Shown here piece after piece: positions 8,525 to 19,182 of a DNA stretch of 37,919 nucleotides (the first letter of the stretch is position 1; every line of letters starts with the position of its first letter). The DNA comes from Alphaproteobacteria bacterium. GTDB lineage: Bacteria; Pseudomonadota; Alphaproteobacteria; Sphingomonadales; Kordiimonadaceae. The position numbers and the translations under genes are program-made. Location of the stretch: the NCBI GenBank assembly GCA_021774775.1, contig JAJFIT010000059.1, positions 1 to 37,919 on the forward strand, read 5' to 3'. Under the pieces are notes generated by a model that worked only from the letters and a program-made list of their open reading frames with translations, was not told the origin of the DNA and did no database searches.

Positions 8525-8619
8525 ACTATATATTTAGGCCGTTTTAGTGGCCGAAATATGGCTTCGTACATTATTTTTTACAATTCAATGGGCTGCAGTC
8601 GAAGCGCCTGACACTGGCG

Positions 8620-9968
<1,349 letters not shown>

Positions 9969-9987
9969 GGACTACCACTTGATTGCG

Positions 9988-10013
9988 GACCAATAAAATG
10001 GTCATGATTGGTC
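9988..10013. repeat. Inverted repeat GACCAAT/ATTGGTC in the eno/M20 divergent region
   Basis: GACCAAT (9988-9994) pairs with ATTGGTC (10007-10013), a perfect 7-base repeat with a 12-base spacer. An internal TGGTC (9999-10003) can pair with the same left arm. It lies 35 bases before the M20 gene and upstream of the candidate eno promoter. Clustered half-sites like these are typical of a regulator binding site, but no regulator is encoded nearby. Function is unknown. Confidence 0.35.
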
Positions 10014-10047
10014 AACATTTGAATTTCGCAATCCGAAGGGGTAACTC

Positions 10048-11586
10048 ATGGCTGGAAATCTTAAAGCGATACTGACACTTGGAATGCTATCTATGTCGGC
10101 ACATATCGTTTACGCCTTTGAAAACAACGATGATTATGTGGAGCTGTACCGCCAACAAAACGAATTGCGGATTCTTAATGATTTTAGAGACTTTCTATCT
10201 ATTCGCAACACAGCTGCTCGACCTGACGATCAGCAAAAAAATGCAGAGTGGATCGTTGAGTATATTGGCAAGCGTGGATTTGCATCGGAAATTGTTCGCG
10301 CCGGTGGTGCGCCATATGTAATTGCCGAGAAAACAGTGCCAAGTGCTACAAAAACAGTTTTATTTTATGTACACTTTGACGGCCAGCCGACCATTTCTGC
10401 AAATTGGGCAAGCCCACCATTTACTCCTACACTGCGAACTGGTGCCATCGAAAAAGGCGCACAGGACCTGCTTTGGCCAACAAAAGGCACCCCTATTAAC
10501 CCCGAATGGCGGTTATTTGCGCGTTCTGCAGGTGATGATAAAGCACCTATCATAGGTTTGATGGCAGCGCTGGACGCGATGGAAGCGGCGGGTATATCGC
10601 CGTCGATCAATATTAAATTGATATTGGATGGTGAAGAGGAAAAAGGCAGCCCAACCCTCAATGGGGTTTTAAAAGCTTATGGTGATCGACTGAAAAGCGA
10701 TTTGATTCTATTTTGTGATGCGCCGCTGCATCAAAGCGGTAACCGACAACTTGTATATGGTATGCGCGGGTCCATGACTCTTGAACTTACGGCATATGGT
10801 CCGCTAAGGCCTTTACACAGCGGGCACTACGGTAATTGGGCGCCGAGCCCGAATGATACGTTGATGCGGGCTCTTATCAGCCTGAAAAATGAGGACGGCA
10901 GTATTGCTGTTGAAGGATATTACGGTGACGTGCCACCGCCAAATGCCGCTGAACGCGCAGCGATAGCAGCAATACCGGACATAGACGGGCAATTGAAAAA
11001 GGAACTCGCAATTGCGGAACGGGAGCAGCCCGGCAAGCGGATTGAAGAACTTGTTATGGAACCGGCGATCGTAATCAAAGGGTTTCAAGGCGGCGGTGTG
11101 GAAGGAAAATCCCGTAATATTATCCAGCCAACCGCACAAGCATCAATTAATTTAAGATTGGTGAAAAATCAAACTCCAAGCGGCGTAAAACAAAAAATCG
11201 AGACTCATTTCAAAGCCAAAGGGTATCATATTGTTCGTCGGCAACCTTCGTTGGAAGATCGGCGCGCATACGGTAAGATCCTTAAACTCGATTGGCGGCC
11301 AGGCGCATACGGAGCGTTTAAAACACCGCTGGACGGTGTGGAATCATTAAAGCTAGTTGAAATTCTTAACGCCATTGATGGCAACCCAACCATGCAAACC
11401 CCGACCCTTGGTGGTAGTTTGCCAATTGTTTTGTTTGAAGAAAATCTGGCCGCTCCAATTATCGTTTTGCCGATTGCAAACCACGATAATAACCAGCATG
11501 GGCGAAATGAGAATATCAGGCTGCAAAACCTGTGGGATGCCATCGATATTTATGCGGCAGTGATCGAGAAATACGGGTTAGACTAA
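10048..11586 (+). CDS. Exported M20-family metallopeptidase/deacylase
   Basis: This is a zinc-dependent hydrolase of the M20 (carboxypeptidase G2/carnosinase/ArgE) fold, with 512 residues. A signal peptide covers about 1-23 (ending VYA), so it should act in the periplasm or outside the cell. The di-metal site is complete: H109xD111 in YVHFDGQ, bridging D163 in SAGDDKA, and catalytic E197 with E198 in DGEEEKGS. A histidine sits in the lid region (HSGHYGNWAP) and a final one in NQHGRNENI. The closest subgroup by pattern is the CNDP-like dipeptidases, but the substrate cannot be told from sequence. An AAGGGG ribosome binding site precedes the ATG. The gene and its convergent neighbour lie between eno and pyrG, where kdsA is usual. 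Confidence 0.88.
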   Translation: MAGNLKAILTLGMLSMSAHIVYAFENNDDYVELYRQQNELRILNDFRDFLSIRNTAARPDDQQKNAEWIVEYIGKRGFASEIVRAGGAPYVIAEKTVPSATKTVLFYVHFDGQPTISANWASPPFTPTLRTGAIEKGAQDLLWPTKGTPINPEWRLFARSAGDDKAPIIGLMAALDAMEAAGISPSINIKLILDGEEEKGSPTLNGVLKAYGDRLKSDLILFCDAPLHQSGNRQLVYGMRGSMTLELTAYGPLRPLHSGHYGNWAPSPNDTLMRALISLKNEDGSIAVEGYYGDVPPPNAAERAAIAAIPDIDGQLKKELAIAEREQPGKRIEELVMEPAIVIKGFQGGGVEGKSRNIIQPTAQASINLRLVKNQTPSGVKQKIETHFKAKGYHIVRRQPSLEDRRAYGKILKLDWRPGAYGAFKTPLDGVESLKLVEILNAIDGNPTMQTPTLGGSLPIVLFEENLAAPIIVLPIANHDNNQHGRNENIRLQNLWDAIDIYAAVIEKYGLD

Positions 11587-11587
11587 A

Positions 11588-12400
11588 TCACCTCGAGGCA
11601 GTTGAGGAGCCGAGCTTGTATTTGTCTTCCAGGCTGTAATACAGCTCGCGCACCCGGTCGACGTAAGTTGGCGACAGGGTATGTCCCATTCCTTTCATCA
11701 TCAATTCTATTTTTGATTGTAGGTCAGCCAGGTTAACGCGTTTTTCATCGACTTCCGGTTCGTAAAGCACCCGGATTTCAGTTTCACTAAGCAGGGCGTC
11801 CAGACGCGGTAACGTCCACATTGAAAATCCCTCTGAGAAACGGCGCATGTCCATCAAGTTATCGCGCAGGTGTCGCCAGGTCATTTGCTGACCGAGTGAG
11901 CGTAGTTCCTGAATGCGCAATCGTAACTGTAAAGACTTGGTATCTCGGTCTTTTGAGAAGGCATAGGTGCGGGCCGCGGCAAAATACTGGGTCGATGCGC
12001 GGTAATCGCCCACCTTTGCTGTTGCATTTGCCGCTGCGATGTTAAGGGTGAGCCTGCGTGAAGCCGGTAAATTTATTGGCTGAAGCTTTAGGGCTAATTG
12101 CCAGGCTTCCGCGACACGTGATTTGTCCTTTCTGCTTGTGGCAGATTTCGCTCGGATAAGCGCTAAATCACGCGCTACCACATTGCTGGTGCCGTAATAA
12201 TGAACAAGGTCAGAGAAGGCCTTCTCAATAGCTCGGTCCCCGTCGAACAGTTTTTCGACGTCGCTGGTACCAGCATATTGTTTGGTTATCTGTGTTGCAT
12301 ACTGCAGGGCGGCGAACGCCCTTTCCTGCCGATCAGCAGAAACGCCTAGCGACGGAAAAAATAGCAAAAACACTGTGGCAACCAGTAATTTTAAGCGCAT
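11588..12400 (-). CDS. Exported helical-repeat (TPR-like) protein of unknown function
   Basis: This protein has 270 residues when started at the ATG at 12400, which has GAGG seven bases upstream. A start at 12436 would add 12 residues ahead of the signal sequence. Residues 1 to about 22 (MRLKLLVATVFLLFFPSLGVSA) are a clear signal peptide. The rest is helical with tetratricopeptide-like spacing (RVAEAWQLALKLQP, ASRRLTLNIAAANATAKVGDYRASTQYFAAA as adjoining helices). I recognise no catalytic motif. Its stop lies one base from the stop of the convergent M20 gene, and a 133-base gap separates it from pyrG. A periplasmic scaffold role is a guess from the helical pattern. Confidence 0.7.
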   Translation of the reverse strand: MRLKLLVATVFLLFFPSLGVSADRQERAFAALQYATQITKQYAGTSDVEKLFDGDRAIEKAFSDLVHYYGTSNVVARDLALIRAKSATSRKDKSRVAEAWQLALKLQPINLPASRRLTLNIAAANATAKVGDYRASTQYFAAARTYAFSKDRDTKSLQLRLRIQELRSLGQQMTWRHLRDNLMDMRRFSEGFSMWTLPRLDALLSETEIRVLYEPEVDEKRVNLADLQSKIELMMKGMGHTLSPTYVDRVRELYYSLEDKYKLGSSTASR

Positions 12401-12484
12401 AACAACCTCGTTTTGAAAGTCGAACACAAAGCTCAAGTGATAGGCAAACTTTGCAGCCAGCCTGTATCATGTAAAGGTAAATGC

Positions 12485-12504
12485 AAAAAAGGGGCCGAAA
12501 GCCC
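12485..12504 (-). terminator. Rho-independent terminator after pyrG
   Basis: On the minus strand GGGC-TTTCG-GCCC (12492-12504) is followed by CTTTTTT (down to 12485). The stem is short (four G-C pairs) but the T run is good, and it lies about 30 bases after the pyrG stop codon. Confidence 0.6.
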
Positions 12505-12533
12505 TAAATTCAGAATCAAACGATAATTTTCTA

Positions 12534-14165
12534 TTAAACCAGACGGCTTTGAGCTACGGCTGCTTTGACAAAGCTTGCAAATAACGGGTGGGGTTCAAAT
12601 GGCTTTGATTTGAGCTCAGGATGATATTGTACGCCGACAAACCAGGGATGGTCAGGAATTTCAATTATCTCGGGCAGCTCGCCGTTAGGCGACATACCAG
12701 AAAATAGAACGCCAGATTCCTCAAGTTTCTTCACATATCCTACGTTTACCTCATAGCGGTGACGATGGCGTTCGGAAATCTTGGTTTTGCCGTATATCTC
12801 GGCGACACGCGACCCTTCTTTCAGGACGGCGTCATAGGCCCCTAATCTCATGGTACCGCCCAGATCGGTTTCCTCTGTGCGCTTTTCAACACTGCCATCC
12901 GAGCGAACCCACTCAGTGATCAATCCAACAACCGGATTGTTGTGTTCTTCAAACTCGGTTGAACCAGCGTCATTGAACCCAGCCAGGTGGCGTGCGGCTT
13001 CTACTGTTGCCATCTGCATACCGAGGCAAATACCGAAATAGGGAATTTTACGCTCACGCGCGAAGCGGGCTGCGGCAATTTTACCTTCGGTGCCGCGTTT
13101 GCCGAAGCCGCCTGGCACCAGAATAGCATGGACATTGTCCAGCTGAGTGATGGCGTCGTCCTGTTCAAAAACTTCGGATTCGATCCATTCAATGTTCACT
13201 TTGACTCGGTTGGCGATACCGCCGTGTGTGATCGCCTCATTAAGCGATTTATAGGCATCTTTCAGGCCGGTATATTTGCCTACCACCGCAATGGTGACCT
13301 CGCCTTCCGGGTTTTCAATACGGTCGGTTATGTCTTCCCACCGAGAAAGATTAGGGGACTGTGAATGCGCCAGGCCGAAGGCTTTCAGCACTTCTGTGTC
13401 CAGTCCCTCATTGTGGTAGCTGACCGGTACCGCATAAATGGATGAGCTATCAAGTGCCGGGATTACTGATGTTTCCGGCACATTGCAGTAAAGCGACATC
13501 TTGCGTCGCTCACTATCGGGGATTGGGTGCTCGGACCGACAAATCAGGATATCCGGCTGAATACCAATTGAACGCAGGTCACGCACGCTGTGCTGGGTTG
13601 GCTTGGTTTTCAACTCGCCTGCCGCGGCAAGATAAGGCACCAATGTCAAGTGGCAAAAAATAGATCGGCCACGACCCAGGTCGATGGACAGCTGGCGAAT
13701 AGCTTCCATAAAAGGCGCTGCCTCGATATCACCTGCGGTGCCACCAACTTCACATAGCATGAAATCGATGCCGTCCTGTTCGCCGAGAGCAAATTCCTTG
13801 ATTGCATCCGTAACATGCGGAATTACTTGTACGGTGCCGCCCAGATAGTCGCCCTTGCGTTCTTTGCTAATTATTTTCTGGTAAATTCTACCTGAGGTAA
13901 TGTTGTCGCTTTGGCGCGAGGTAACACCGGTAAAACGCTCATAGTGTCCGAGGTCCAGATCGGTTTCTGCGCCGTCATCGGTAACGTAAACTTCACCGTG
14001 CTGATAAGGGCTCATTGTGCCTGGGTCTACATTTAAATAGGGGTCAAGTTTGCGTAAACGCACAGAATATCCGCGTGCCTGCAAAAGCGCACCAAGCGAC
14101 GCTGACAAAAGACCCTTGCCCAACGAGCTAACCACACCACCGGTAATAAAAATGTATCGTGTCAT
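12534..14165 (-). CDS. pyrG: CTP synthase
   Basis: PyrG aminates UTP to CTP using glutamine and ATP. The protein of 543 residues has the N-terminal synthetase domain beginning [17 protein letters not shown] (P-loop-like) with [20 protein letters not shown] and [10 protein letters not shown]. This is joined to a class I glutamine amidotransferase domain with its catalytic cysteine in FGICLGMQM and His/Glu in VQYHPE. I chose the ATG at 14165, which follows GAGGGG. A start four codons earlier gives no family match. It is preceded by secG with a strong terminator between them, so it is probably read from its own promoter or by readthrough. CTP made here feeds the phospholipid enzyme CdsA encoded later in the window. 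Confidence 0.98.
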   Translation of the reverse strand: MTRYIFITGGVVSSLGKGLLSASLGALLQARGYSVRLRKLDPYLNVDPGTMSPYQHGEVYVTDDGAETDLDLGHYERFTGVTSRQSDNITSGRIYQKIISKERKGDYLGGTVQVIPHVTDAIKEFALGEQDGIDFMLCEVGGTAGDIEAAPFMEAIRQLSIDLGRGRSIFCHLTLVPYLAAAGELKTKPTQHSVRDLRSIGIQPDILICRSEHPIPDSERRKMSLYCNVPETSVIPALDSSSIYAVPVSYHNEGLDTEVLKAFGLAHSQSPNLSRWEDITDRIENPEGEVTIAVVGKYTGLKDAYKSLNEAITHGGIANRVKVNIEWIESEVFEQDDAITQLDNVHAILVPGGFGKRGTEGKIAAARFARERKIPYFGICLGMQMATVEAARHLAGFNDAGSTEFEEHNNPVVGLITEWVRSDGSVEKRTEETDLGGTMRLGAYDAVLKEGSRVAEIYGKTKISERHRHRYEVNVGYVKKLEESGVLFSGMSPNGELPEIIEIPDHPWFVGVQYHPELKSKPFEPHPLFASFVKAAVAQSRLV

Positions 14166-14259
14166 AAAACCCCTCAAGCTGACAAATTGCCAGCTCCTAT
14201 CGCCAAAACCCAGTTTCTCTCATCTGTTTTTGCCCAACCTCACCGGGAGAGAGGTTGCA

Positions 14260-14290
14260 CAAAAGAGAAGCGGGGGCTCTTGGCCCCCGC
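14260..14290 (-). terminator. Strong rho-independent terminator between secG and pyrG
   Basis: On the minus strand GCGGGGGC (14283-14290) pairs perfectly with GCCCCCGC (14270-14277) around a 5-base loop, followed by TTCTCTTTT. It lies 12 bases after the secG stop. It should end or attenuate the tpiA-secG transcript before pyrG, leaving about 95 bases for a pyrG promoter. Confidence 0.85.
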
Positions 14291-14301
14291 GTTAAAGTCT
14301 C

Positions 14302-14628
14302 TTATCCCTGCCCGTCCTCAGGGACGGTTGGAACTTCGGGTAGTATATTTTCGGGCGCTGCCGGTTCCTGTTCGGCTGCTTGCTCGATCACCGAAGCATT
14401 TTCATTGTTGTTTGCAGCGTACCAGCCAAGCAACAATGAATTGGCCAAAAATATAATAGCGAGCCACTTTGTTGTTTTGGAAAGCATGTCACCAGCACCG
14501 CGCGCTGTCATCATGCCGCCCGCGCCGCCGCCAATACCCAGCGCGCCGCCCTCTGATCGTTGCAGCAGGATGGTCGTTACCATCGCAATCGCGACAATCA
14601 GGTGTATGGTCAATAAAATTGTTTCCAT
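14302..14628 (-). CDS. secG: Preprotein translocase subunit SecG
   Basis: SecG is the small inner-membrane partner of SecYE that aids protein export. The protein of 108 residues has two transmembrane segments (about 3-22 and 54-72). The conserved loop LLQRSEGGALGIGGG...GGMMTARGAGDMLSKTTKWLA lies between them, written here in parts. A 30-residue acidic, Pro-rich tail follows, as is common in alphaproteobacteria. It lies between tpiA and pyrG, the usual alphaproteobacterial order. Confidence 0.95.
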   Translation of the reverse strand: METILLTIHLIVAIAMVTTILLQRSEGGALGIGGGAGGMMTARGAGDMLSKTTKWLAIIFLANSLLLGWYAANNNENASVIEQAAEQEPAAPENILPEVPTVPEDGQG

Positions 14629-14724
14629 CGATTAATTCCGTTCGGATTGCAGGTCTGTATATATAACCTGTATCAAAGCGCGGTTTCTATATCAAATCGC
14701 CTATGGTTGCCAAGGGTAAATTCA

Positions 14725-15480
14725 CTATTTTCGGTATGCGTCTATAATACCGTCGAAATCTGTGGCTTTCAGACTGGCGCCCCCAACCAGGGCACCGTCA
14801 ACATTTTCAACTGTCATCAGTTCGTCAGCGTTAGACGCTTTAACCGATCCACCATATAATATTGGCACCATACTACCCTGCTCGCCGAACCGTTTAACAA
14901 GTGCAGACCTGATCGCAGCATGCACTGTTGCCACATCGCCTGTTGTCGGCGTGCGGCCAGTGCCAATCGCCCATACCGGTTCGTAGGCAATGACGGTATT
15001 GCTGGCGGTCGCAGACGCAGGGACTGAACCCTCAAGCTGGCTAATAACAACAGAAAGCGTTTCATCCGCATCGCGCTCGCCCTCGGTTTCGCCGATACAA
15101 ATTATCGCATTAAGTCCGGCTAATTGGGCCGCAGTGGCCTTGCTGGAAACAAGGTCGTTTGATTCGCCGTGGTCGGCGCGTCGTTCTGAATGGCCCAGGA
15201 TCACAAAGGTTGCACCCGTGTCGGCAATCATATCTGCGGAAATATCGCCGGTGTGCGCACCGGAAACATTGAAGTGACAATCCTGCGCGCCAACTGCCAG
15301 GTCGTCAGAGACCAGGCTAGCGAATTGGCTCAGGAGCGTGAAGGGCGGGCAAATTAATACCCTGCAGTCAGGTTTCGTTTTTGATGACAAAAATGAATTT
15401 ATCGCATCAATTTGCTCAAAGCTTTGTTTCAAGCCATTCATTTTCCAGTTACCGGCCACTATCGGGCTTGGTACTGCCAT
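14725..15480 (-). CDS. tpiA: Triose-phosphate isomerase
   Basis: TpiA interconverts dihydroxyacetone phosphate and glyceraldehyde 3-phosphate in glycolysis. The 251-residue protein shows the catalytic lysine K13 in AGNWKMNG, the catalytic histidine in VILGHSERR and the catalytic glutamate in [11 protein letters not shown]. The phosphate-binding loops [10 protein letters not shown] and GALVGGASL are also present. The ATG at 15480 has AAGGAG eight bases upstream. It is the first gene of tpiA-secG-pyrG and is divergent from ppiD across about 265 bases, the longest non-coding stretch in the window. I found no convincing promoter or other feature in that stretch. Confidence 0.98.
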   Translation of the reverse strand: MAVPSPIVAGNWKMNGLKQSFEQIDAINSFLSSKTKPDCRVLICPPFTLLSQFASLVSDDLAVGAQDCHFNVSGAHTGDISADMIADTGATFVILGHSERRADHGESNDLVSSKATAAQLAGLNAIICIGETEGERDADETLSVVISQLEGSVPASATASNTVIAYEPVWAIGTGRTPTTGDVATVHAAIRSALVKRFGEQGSMVPILYGGSVKASNADELMTVENVDGALVGGASLKATDFDGIIDAYRK

Positions 15481-15745
15481 AGGATACGCTCCTTAAATTA
15501 GATGGTCTGTTACATTCGATTGCGTCAGGTCGCCAGTGAGCCACCTCGTAAAAAAGTGATTAGCAAATTTCCCGATTGCTGACCAGTTAAGATAACGAGA
15601 AACGCCGTGAATGTGACTGATAATCGTTGCCGGGCTTGTGTTTCAGTATCGTCGGCGGTATGGATGCTCAATTATATTTTTCTGGGTTTCCGAAGTAACT
15701 AAACGGAAGTCTGTTTGTTGAGTTGAAATAAGGGAGCAACAGCGA

Positions 15746-17677
15746 ATGCTGCTCAAATTGCGTGGGGGTTTAAACTCCTTCTTTGTCACTATATTGTTAG
15801 GCCTTCTGATAGCGGCTTTTGCCATTTTCGGCATCGGTCCCGGAATGCTGACCGGATCTAACCAGTCTGTCGCCAAAGTTGGCGATACTGAGGTGTCGAC
15901 AAACCGGTTCTTCAACGCAGTGCAACAACGTGCTCAAACTTTGCAAGCACAGTTCGGCGGCCAGTTCAGTACGCCGCAACTGGTTCAAATGATGCAGCTT
16001 GACCAGCAAATATTAAACCAGATGCTGGTCGAGGCGTCGGTAAAAGAACATGTGTCGTCGCTTGGACTGCGCGCCACTGACAAACAAACAGCAACGGAAC
16101 TCAGGGGCTTTGAGGCTTTCACTAATCTGGACGGCAGTTTTAGCCAACAATTGATGCTGCAGGCTTTGCGCCAAAACAATATCAACGAAAGCGAATTGCT
16201 CAATGATTTACGCTCTGGCATTGCTCGTCAGCAGCTGATCGAAAGTTTCATCGTTGAAGACATGATTCCGCGGGATTTGGCGAACCAGCTATATATTTGG
16301 CAGGCTGAACGCAGGCAGGCGTCTTTGATTAACTTTGCCGCCAGTGAAATTACAGGCGTGACAGCACCGACAGATGAACAGACACAAGAACATTATGATG
16401 CCAATAAAGCATCCTATATGACGGCCGAGCGTCGTTCATATGACTATGTATTGTTAACCCCCGCCTATTTTGCCGCGCAGGTGGAAATTCCTGCAGGCAC
16501 CATCGAGGCAGATTACCAAAGCCGGTCGGCCGAGTTTGGGGCATCTGAGTTGCGAACAATATTTCAAGCTATTTTTGACACTGAACAGGATGCCAATGAT
16601 TTCATCACTACGGTAGCGGGCGGAGCAGACTTTACTGAAACTGCCGTTGCCAGCACTGAGTTTGCCGCCAATGAAATTGATCTCGGCGATAATACCCGTG
16701 CGGACATGGAAGCCGAGTTTAACACTGCAGCCGCCGACCTTGTTTTCTCACTCGAAGAAAACAAACCGTCTGCGCCATTTGAAGACATTGGTGGCTGGAG
16801 CGTTTTCATGGTGCCTTCAATCACCATTATTGAAGGCAAAAGCTTTGACGACGTGAAAGCCGAGCTTGAGCAAGAGTATCGAAACGACGAAGCAATCAAT
16901 ACGCTGTTTGATTTCCAAAATAGTATTAACGATGCAATGGAAGAATCAGGTGACTTGAAAACAGTTGCGACCACGCTGGGTATTCCGCTTGCGCAGATTG
17001 TAGGTGTTGACGCTCAGGGCCAGGGCGCGGACGGCAGTCAGGTTGTTACTCAACAAAATGAATATATCGTCCAGTCTGCAGTGTTTCGGGAAGAATTGGG
17101 AGCGGAAGCCACAATTACTGACTTAAATCCAACCGATGCAACAGCCGGTTTTTTTCTGTTTAATTTAATAGAGATTACATCCCCTGCCCAACAGGAACTT
17201 GAAACTGTTCGCGGCGCTGTTGTCGCCGATTGGACTGCGAAAGCAAAGCAGGCAAAGGCTGGAGAAATTGCCGAAGCGGCTGTTGAACGACTAAAGAACG
17301 GCGAAGCAGCGGAGTTGATAGCAGAAGAACTTGGCGGTATTTCCTTTGATGCTAAAAATGTTGCGCGAACAGGCGACAGTAACTCCGGGGTTGCAGCGAA
17401 CATCCGCAATTTGATTTTTGACCTGGACAAGGGTGCCGTCGACAGCGCCGCAGCGGCTGACGGTAACGGATATGTTGTTGTAAAAATTATTGATGCATCT
17501 GCTGGCAACCCAGAGACTGCAGAAACGGCGGTGAATACTTTGCTCGACAAATTGAATGCTGACTTTCAGGAAGAATTGTTTGTCCAGTATCAGGCCTATT
17601 TGGCAACGCGGTACCCTGCCGAAGTCAATAGTTTGTTGATCCAGCAATTGTTCAGCCCTGAAAACTTCCAACGGTGA
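15746..17677 (+). CDS. ppiD: Peptidyl-prolyl isomerase-like periplasmic chaperone, PpiD/SurA-N type
   Basis: PpiD-type proteins are anchored in the inner membrane at the Sec translocon and help exported proteins fold. The 643-residue protein has a short basic N-terminus and one transmembrane segment (about 12-32, FFVTILLGLLIAAFAIFGIG). A long SurA-N-like helical chaperone region follows, starting VAKVGDTEVSTNRFFNAVQQ. A parvulin-like region lies at about 260-370 (ELRTIFQAIFDTEQDANDF onward). The parvulin region departs from the usual pattern, so isomerase activity is uncertain and a chaperone role is more likely. GGGAG precedes the ATG. The stop overlaps the trpE start by four bases (GTGA), so the two are translationally coupled, an order seen in other alphaproteobacteria. 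Confidence 0.88.
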   Translation: MLLKLRGGLNSFFVTILLGLLIAAFAIFGIGPGMLTGSNQSVAKVGDTEVSTNRFFNAVQQRAQTLQAQFGGQFSTPQLVQMMQLDQQILNQMLVEASVKEHVSSLGLRATDKQTATELRGFEAFTNLDGSFSQQLMLQALRQNNINESELLNDLRSGIARQQLIESFIVEDMIPRDLANQLYIWQAERRQASLINFAASEITGVTAPTDEQTQEHYDANKASYMTAERRSYDYVLLTPAYFAAQVEIPAGTIEADYQSRSAEFGASELRTIFQAIFDTEQDANDFITTVAGGADFTETAVASTEFAANEIDLGDNTRADMEAEFNTAAADLVFSLEENKPSAPFEDIGGWSVFMVPSITIIEGKSFDDVKAELEQEYRNDEAINTLFDFQNSINDAMEESGDLKTVATTLGIPLAQIVGVDAQGQGADGSQVVTQQNEYIVQSAVFREELGAEATITDLNPTDATAGFFLFNLIEITSPAQQELETVRGAVVADWTAKAKQAKAGEIAEAAVERLKNGEAAELIAEELGGISFDAKNVARTGDSNSGVAANIRNLIFDLDKGAVDSAAAADGNGYVVVKIIDASAGNPETAETAVNTLLDKLNADFQEELFVQYQAYLATRYPAEVNSLLIQQLFSPENFQR

Positions 17678-19182
17678 CGCCAGAGTTGGACTTTACTGAA
17701 TTTTCTCGCCGCTATAACCTGGGTGAGCCACAAGTATTGTATCAATCACTTGTCGCTGATCTGGACACGCCTGTTTCGGCCTTTATGAAGGTAACCAAAG
17801 GCGAAAAATACTGCTGTCTGCTGGAATCAGTTGAGGGCGGAGACACGCGGGGCCGCTATTCGATCATAGGCCTGAAGCCCGATATTATTTGGCGCAATGA
17901 CGGCAGCAATACTCAGGTATGCCGCGCGGTATCTGATACAGACGCGCCTGTTTACGCGAAAATGGACGGCGACCCGCTTGATTGTTTGCGCAAGCTGATC
18001 GATGAGAGCCTGATCGACCTGCCGCATCCGTTGCCGCCGATGGCTGCGGGGCTGGTTGGTTATATGGCTTATGACATGGTTCGCCAGATGGAGGATATTG
18101 GCCCTGCCCGGCCTGATCCTTTGAATTTACCAACGTCTATTTTCATCCGCCCAACTGTAATGGCGATATTTGACAGCGTAACCAATCTTGTGACTGTCGT
18201 TACTCCTGTGCGACCAGTTGCAGGCCTGGATGCCCGTGCGGCGTTTGATAATGCACAATTGTTGATAGATCAAATGATTGATCGGCTGGACGCGCCGCTG
18301 CCGATCAACGAGTCTATTGCCGCTCCAAAAATTGAAGAGCCAATATCCAACACCCCGAAGCAACGCTATTTGGATATGGTCAGAAAAGCGCAAGACTATA
18401 TTCTTACCGGCGACATTTTTCAGGTGGTGTTAAGCCAGTGCTTTACCATGCCGTTTGAATTGCCTGCATTTTCTCTGTACCGCGCGTTGCGCCGCACTAA
18501 CCCCTCGCCTTTTATGTACCATCTGGCTTTCGATGATTTTTCCATCGTTGGATCAAGCCCGGAAATTTTGGTGCGTTTGCGAGACGATGAAATTACGATT
18601 CGCCCGATCGCTGGCACGAGGCCACGCGGCAGTGATGTTGATACCGATAACGCCTTGACCAATGAATTGTTGTCTGACGAGAAAGAACTGGCAGAGCATT
18701 TGATGCTGCTTGACCTGGGCCGCAACGATGTTGGCCGCGTCGCCAAAGCCGGAACCGTTGAAGTTACTGCGCGCAACAGCGTGGAATATTACTCCCACGT
18801 TATGCACATTGTCTCCAATGTGATTGGTGAAATAGACCCACAATTTGACGCTATTGATGCGCTGTCTGCGGGTTTTCCTGCCGGAACTGTTTCAGGCGCG
18901 CCAAAAATTCGCGCTATGGAAGTGATCGACGAATTGGAAATAGAGGCCCGCGGGCCGTATGCCGGCAGTGTTGGTTATTTCAGCGCAAATGGTTCAATGG
19001 ACACGGCGATTGTGCTTAGAACTGCGATAGTCAAGGACGGTAACATGCATGTACAGGCTGGCGCTGGCGTTGTGGCGGACAGTGATCCGGACGCCGAGCA
19101 CCAGGAATGCGTGAACAAAGCACATGCACTGGTTGTTGCAGCGAAAGAAGCCTTGCGCTTTGCCTCATCAAACCGGGGTTAA
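17674..19182 (+). CDS. trpE: Anthranilate synthase component I
   Basis: TrpE makes anthranilate from chorismate with ammonia supplied by TrpG, the first step of tryptophan synthesis. It has 502 residues and starts at a GTG inside the ppiD stop. The N-terminal domain has the feedback-inhibition motif LLES (CCLLESVEGG). The chorismate-binding domain has PIAGTRPRG, LLDLGRNDVGRVAK, FPAGTVSGAPKIRAMEVID and a GAGVVADSDP-type C-terminal signature. Tryptophan feedback control is therefore expected. It is separated from trpGDC by a reverse-strand gene whose stop codon shares bases with the trpE stop. I see no leader peptide or attenuator before it; expression should depend on the ppiD transcript. Confidence 0.98.
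   Translation: MTPELDFTEFSRRYNLGEPQVLYQSLVADLDTPVSAFMKVTKGEKYCCLLESVEGGDTRGRYSIIGLKPDIIWRNDGSNTQVCRAVSDTDAPVYAKMDGDPLDCLRKLIDESLIDLPHPLPPMAAGLVGYMAYDMVRQMEDIGPARPDPLNLPTSIFIRPTVMAIFDSVTNLVTVVTPVRPVAGLDARAAFDNAQLLIDQMIDRLDAPLPINESIAAPKIEEPISNTPKQRYLDMVRKAQDYILTGDIFQVVLSQCFTMPFELPAFSLYRALRRTNPSPFMYHLAFDDFSIVGSSPEILVRLRDDEITIRPIAGTRPRGSDVDTDNALTNELLSDEKELAEHLMLLDLGRNDVGRVAKAGTVEVTARNSVEYYSHVMHIVSNVIGEIDPQFDAIDALSAGFPAGTVSGAPKIRAMEVIDELEIEARGPYAGSVGYFSANGSMDTAIVLRTAIVKDGNMHVQAGAGVVADSDPDAEHQECVNKAHALVVAAKEALRFASSNRG

Noticed and set aside
8525-8619. Terminator after eno
   Set aside because: Short CGCC/GGCG and GGCC pairings occur, but no stem is followed by a T run.
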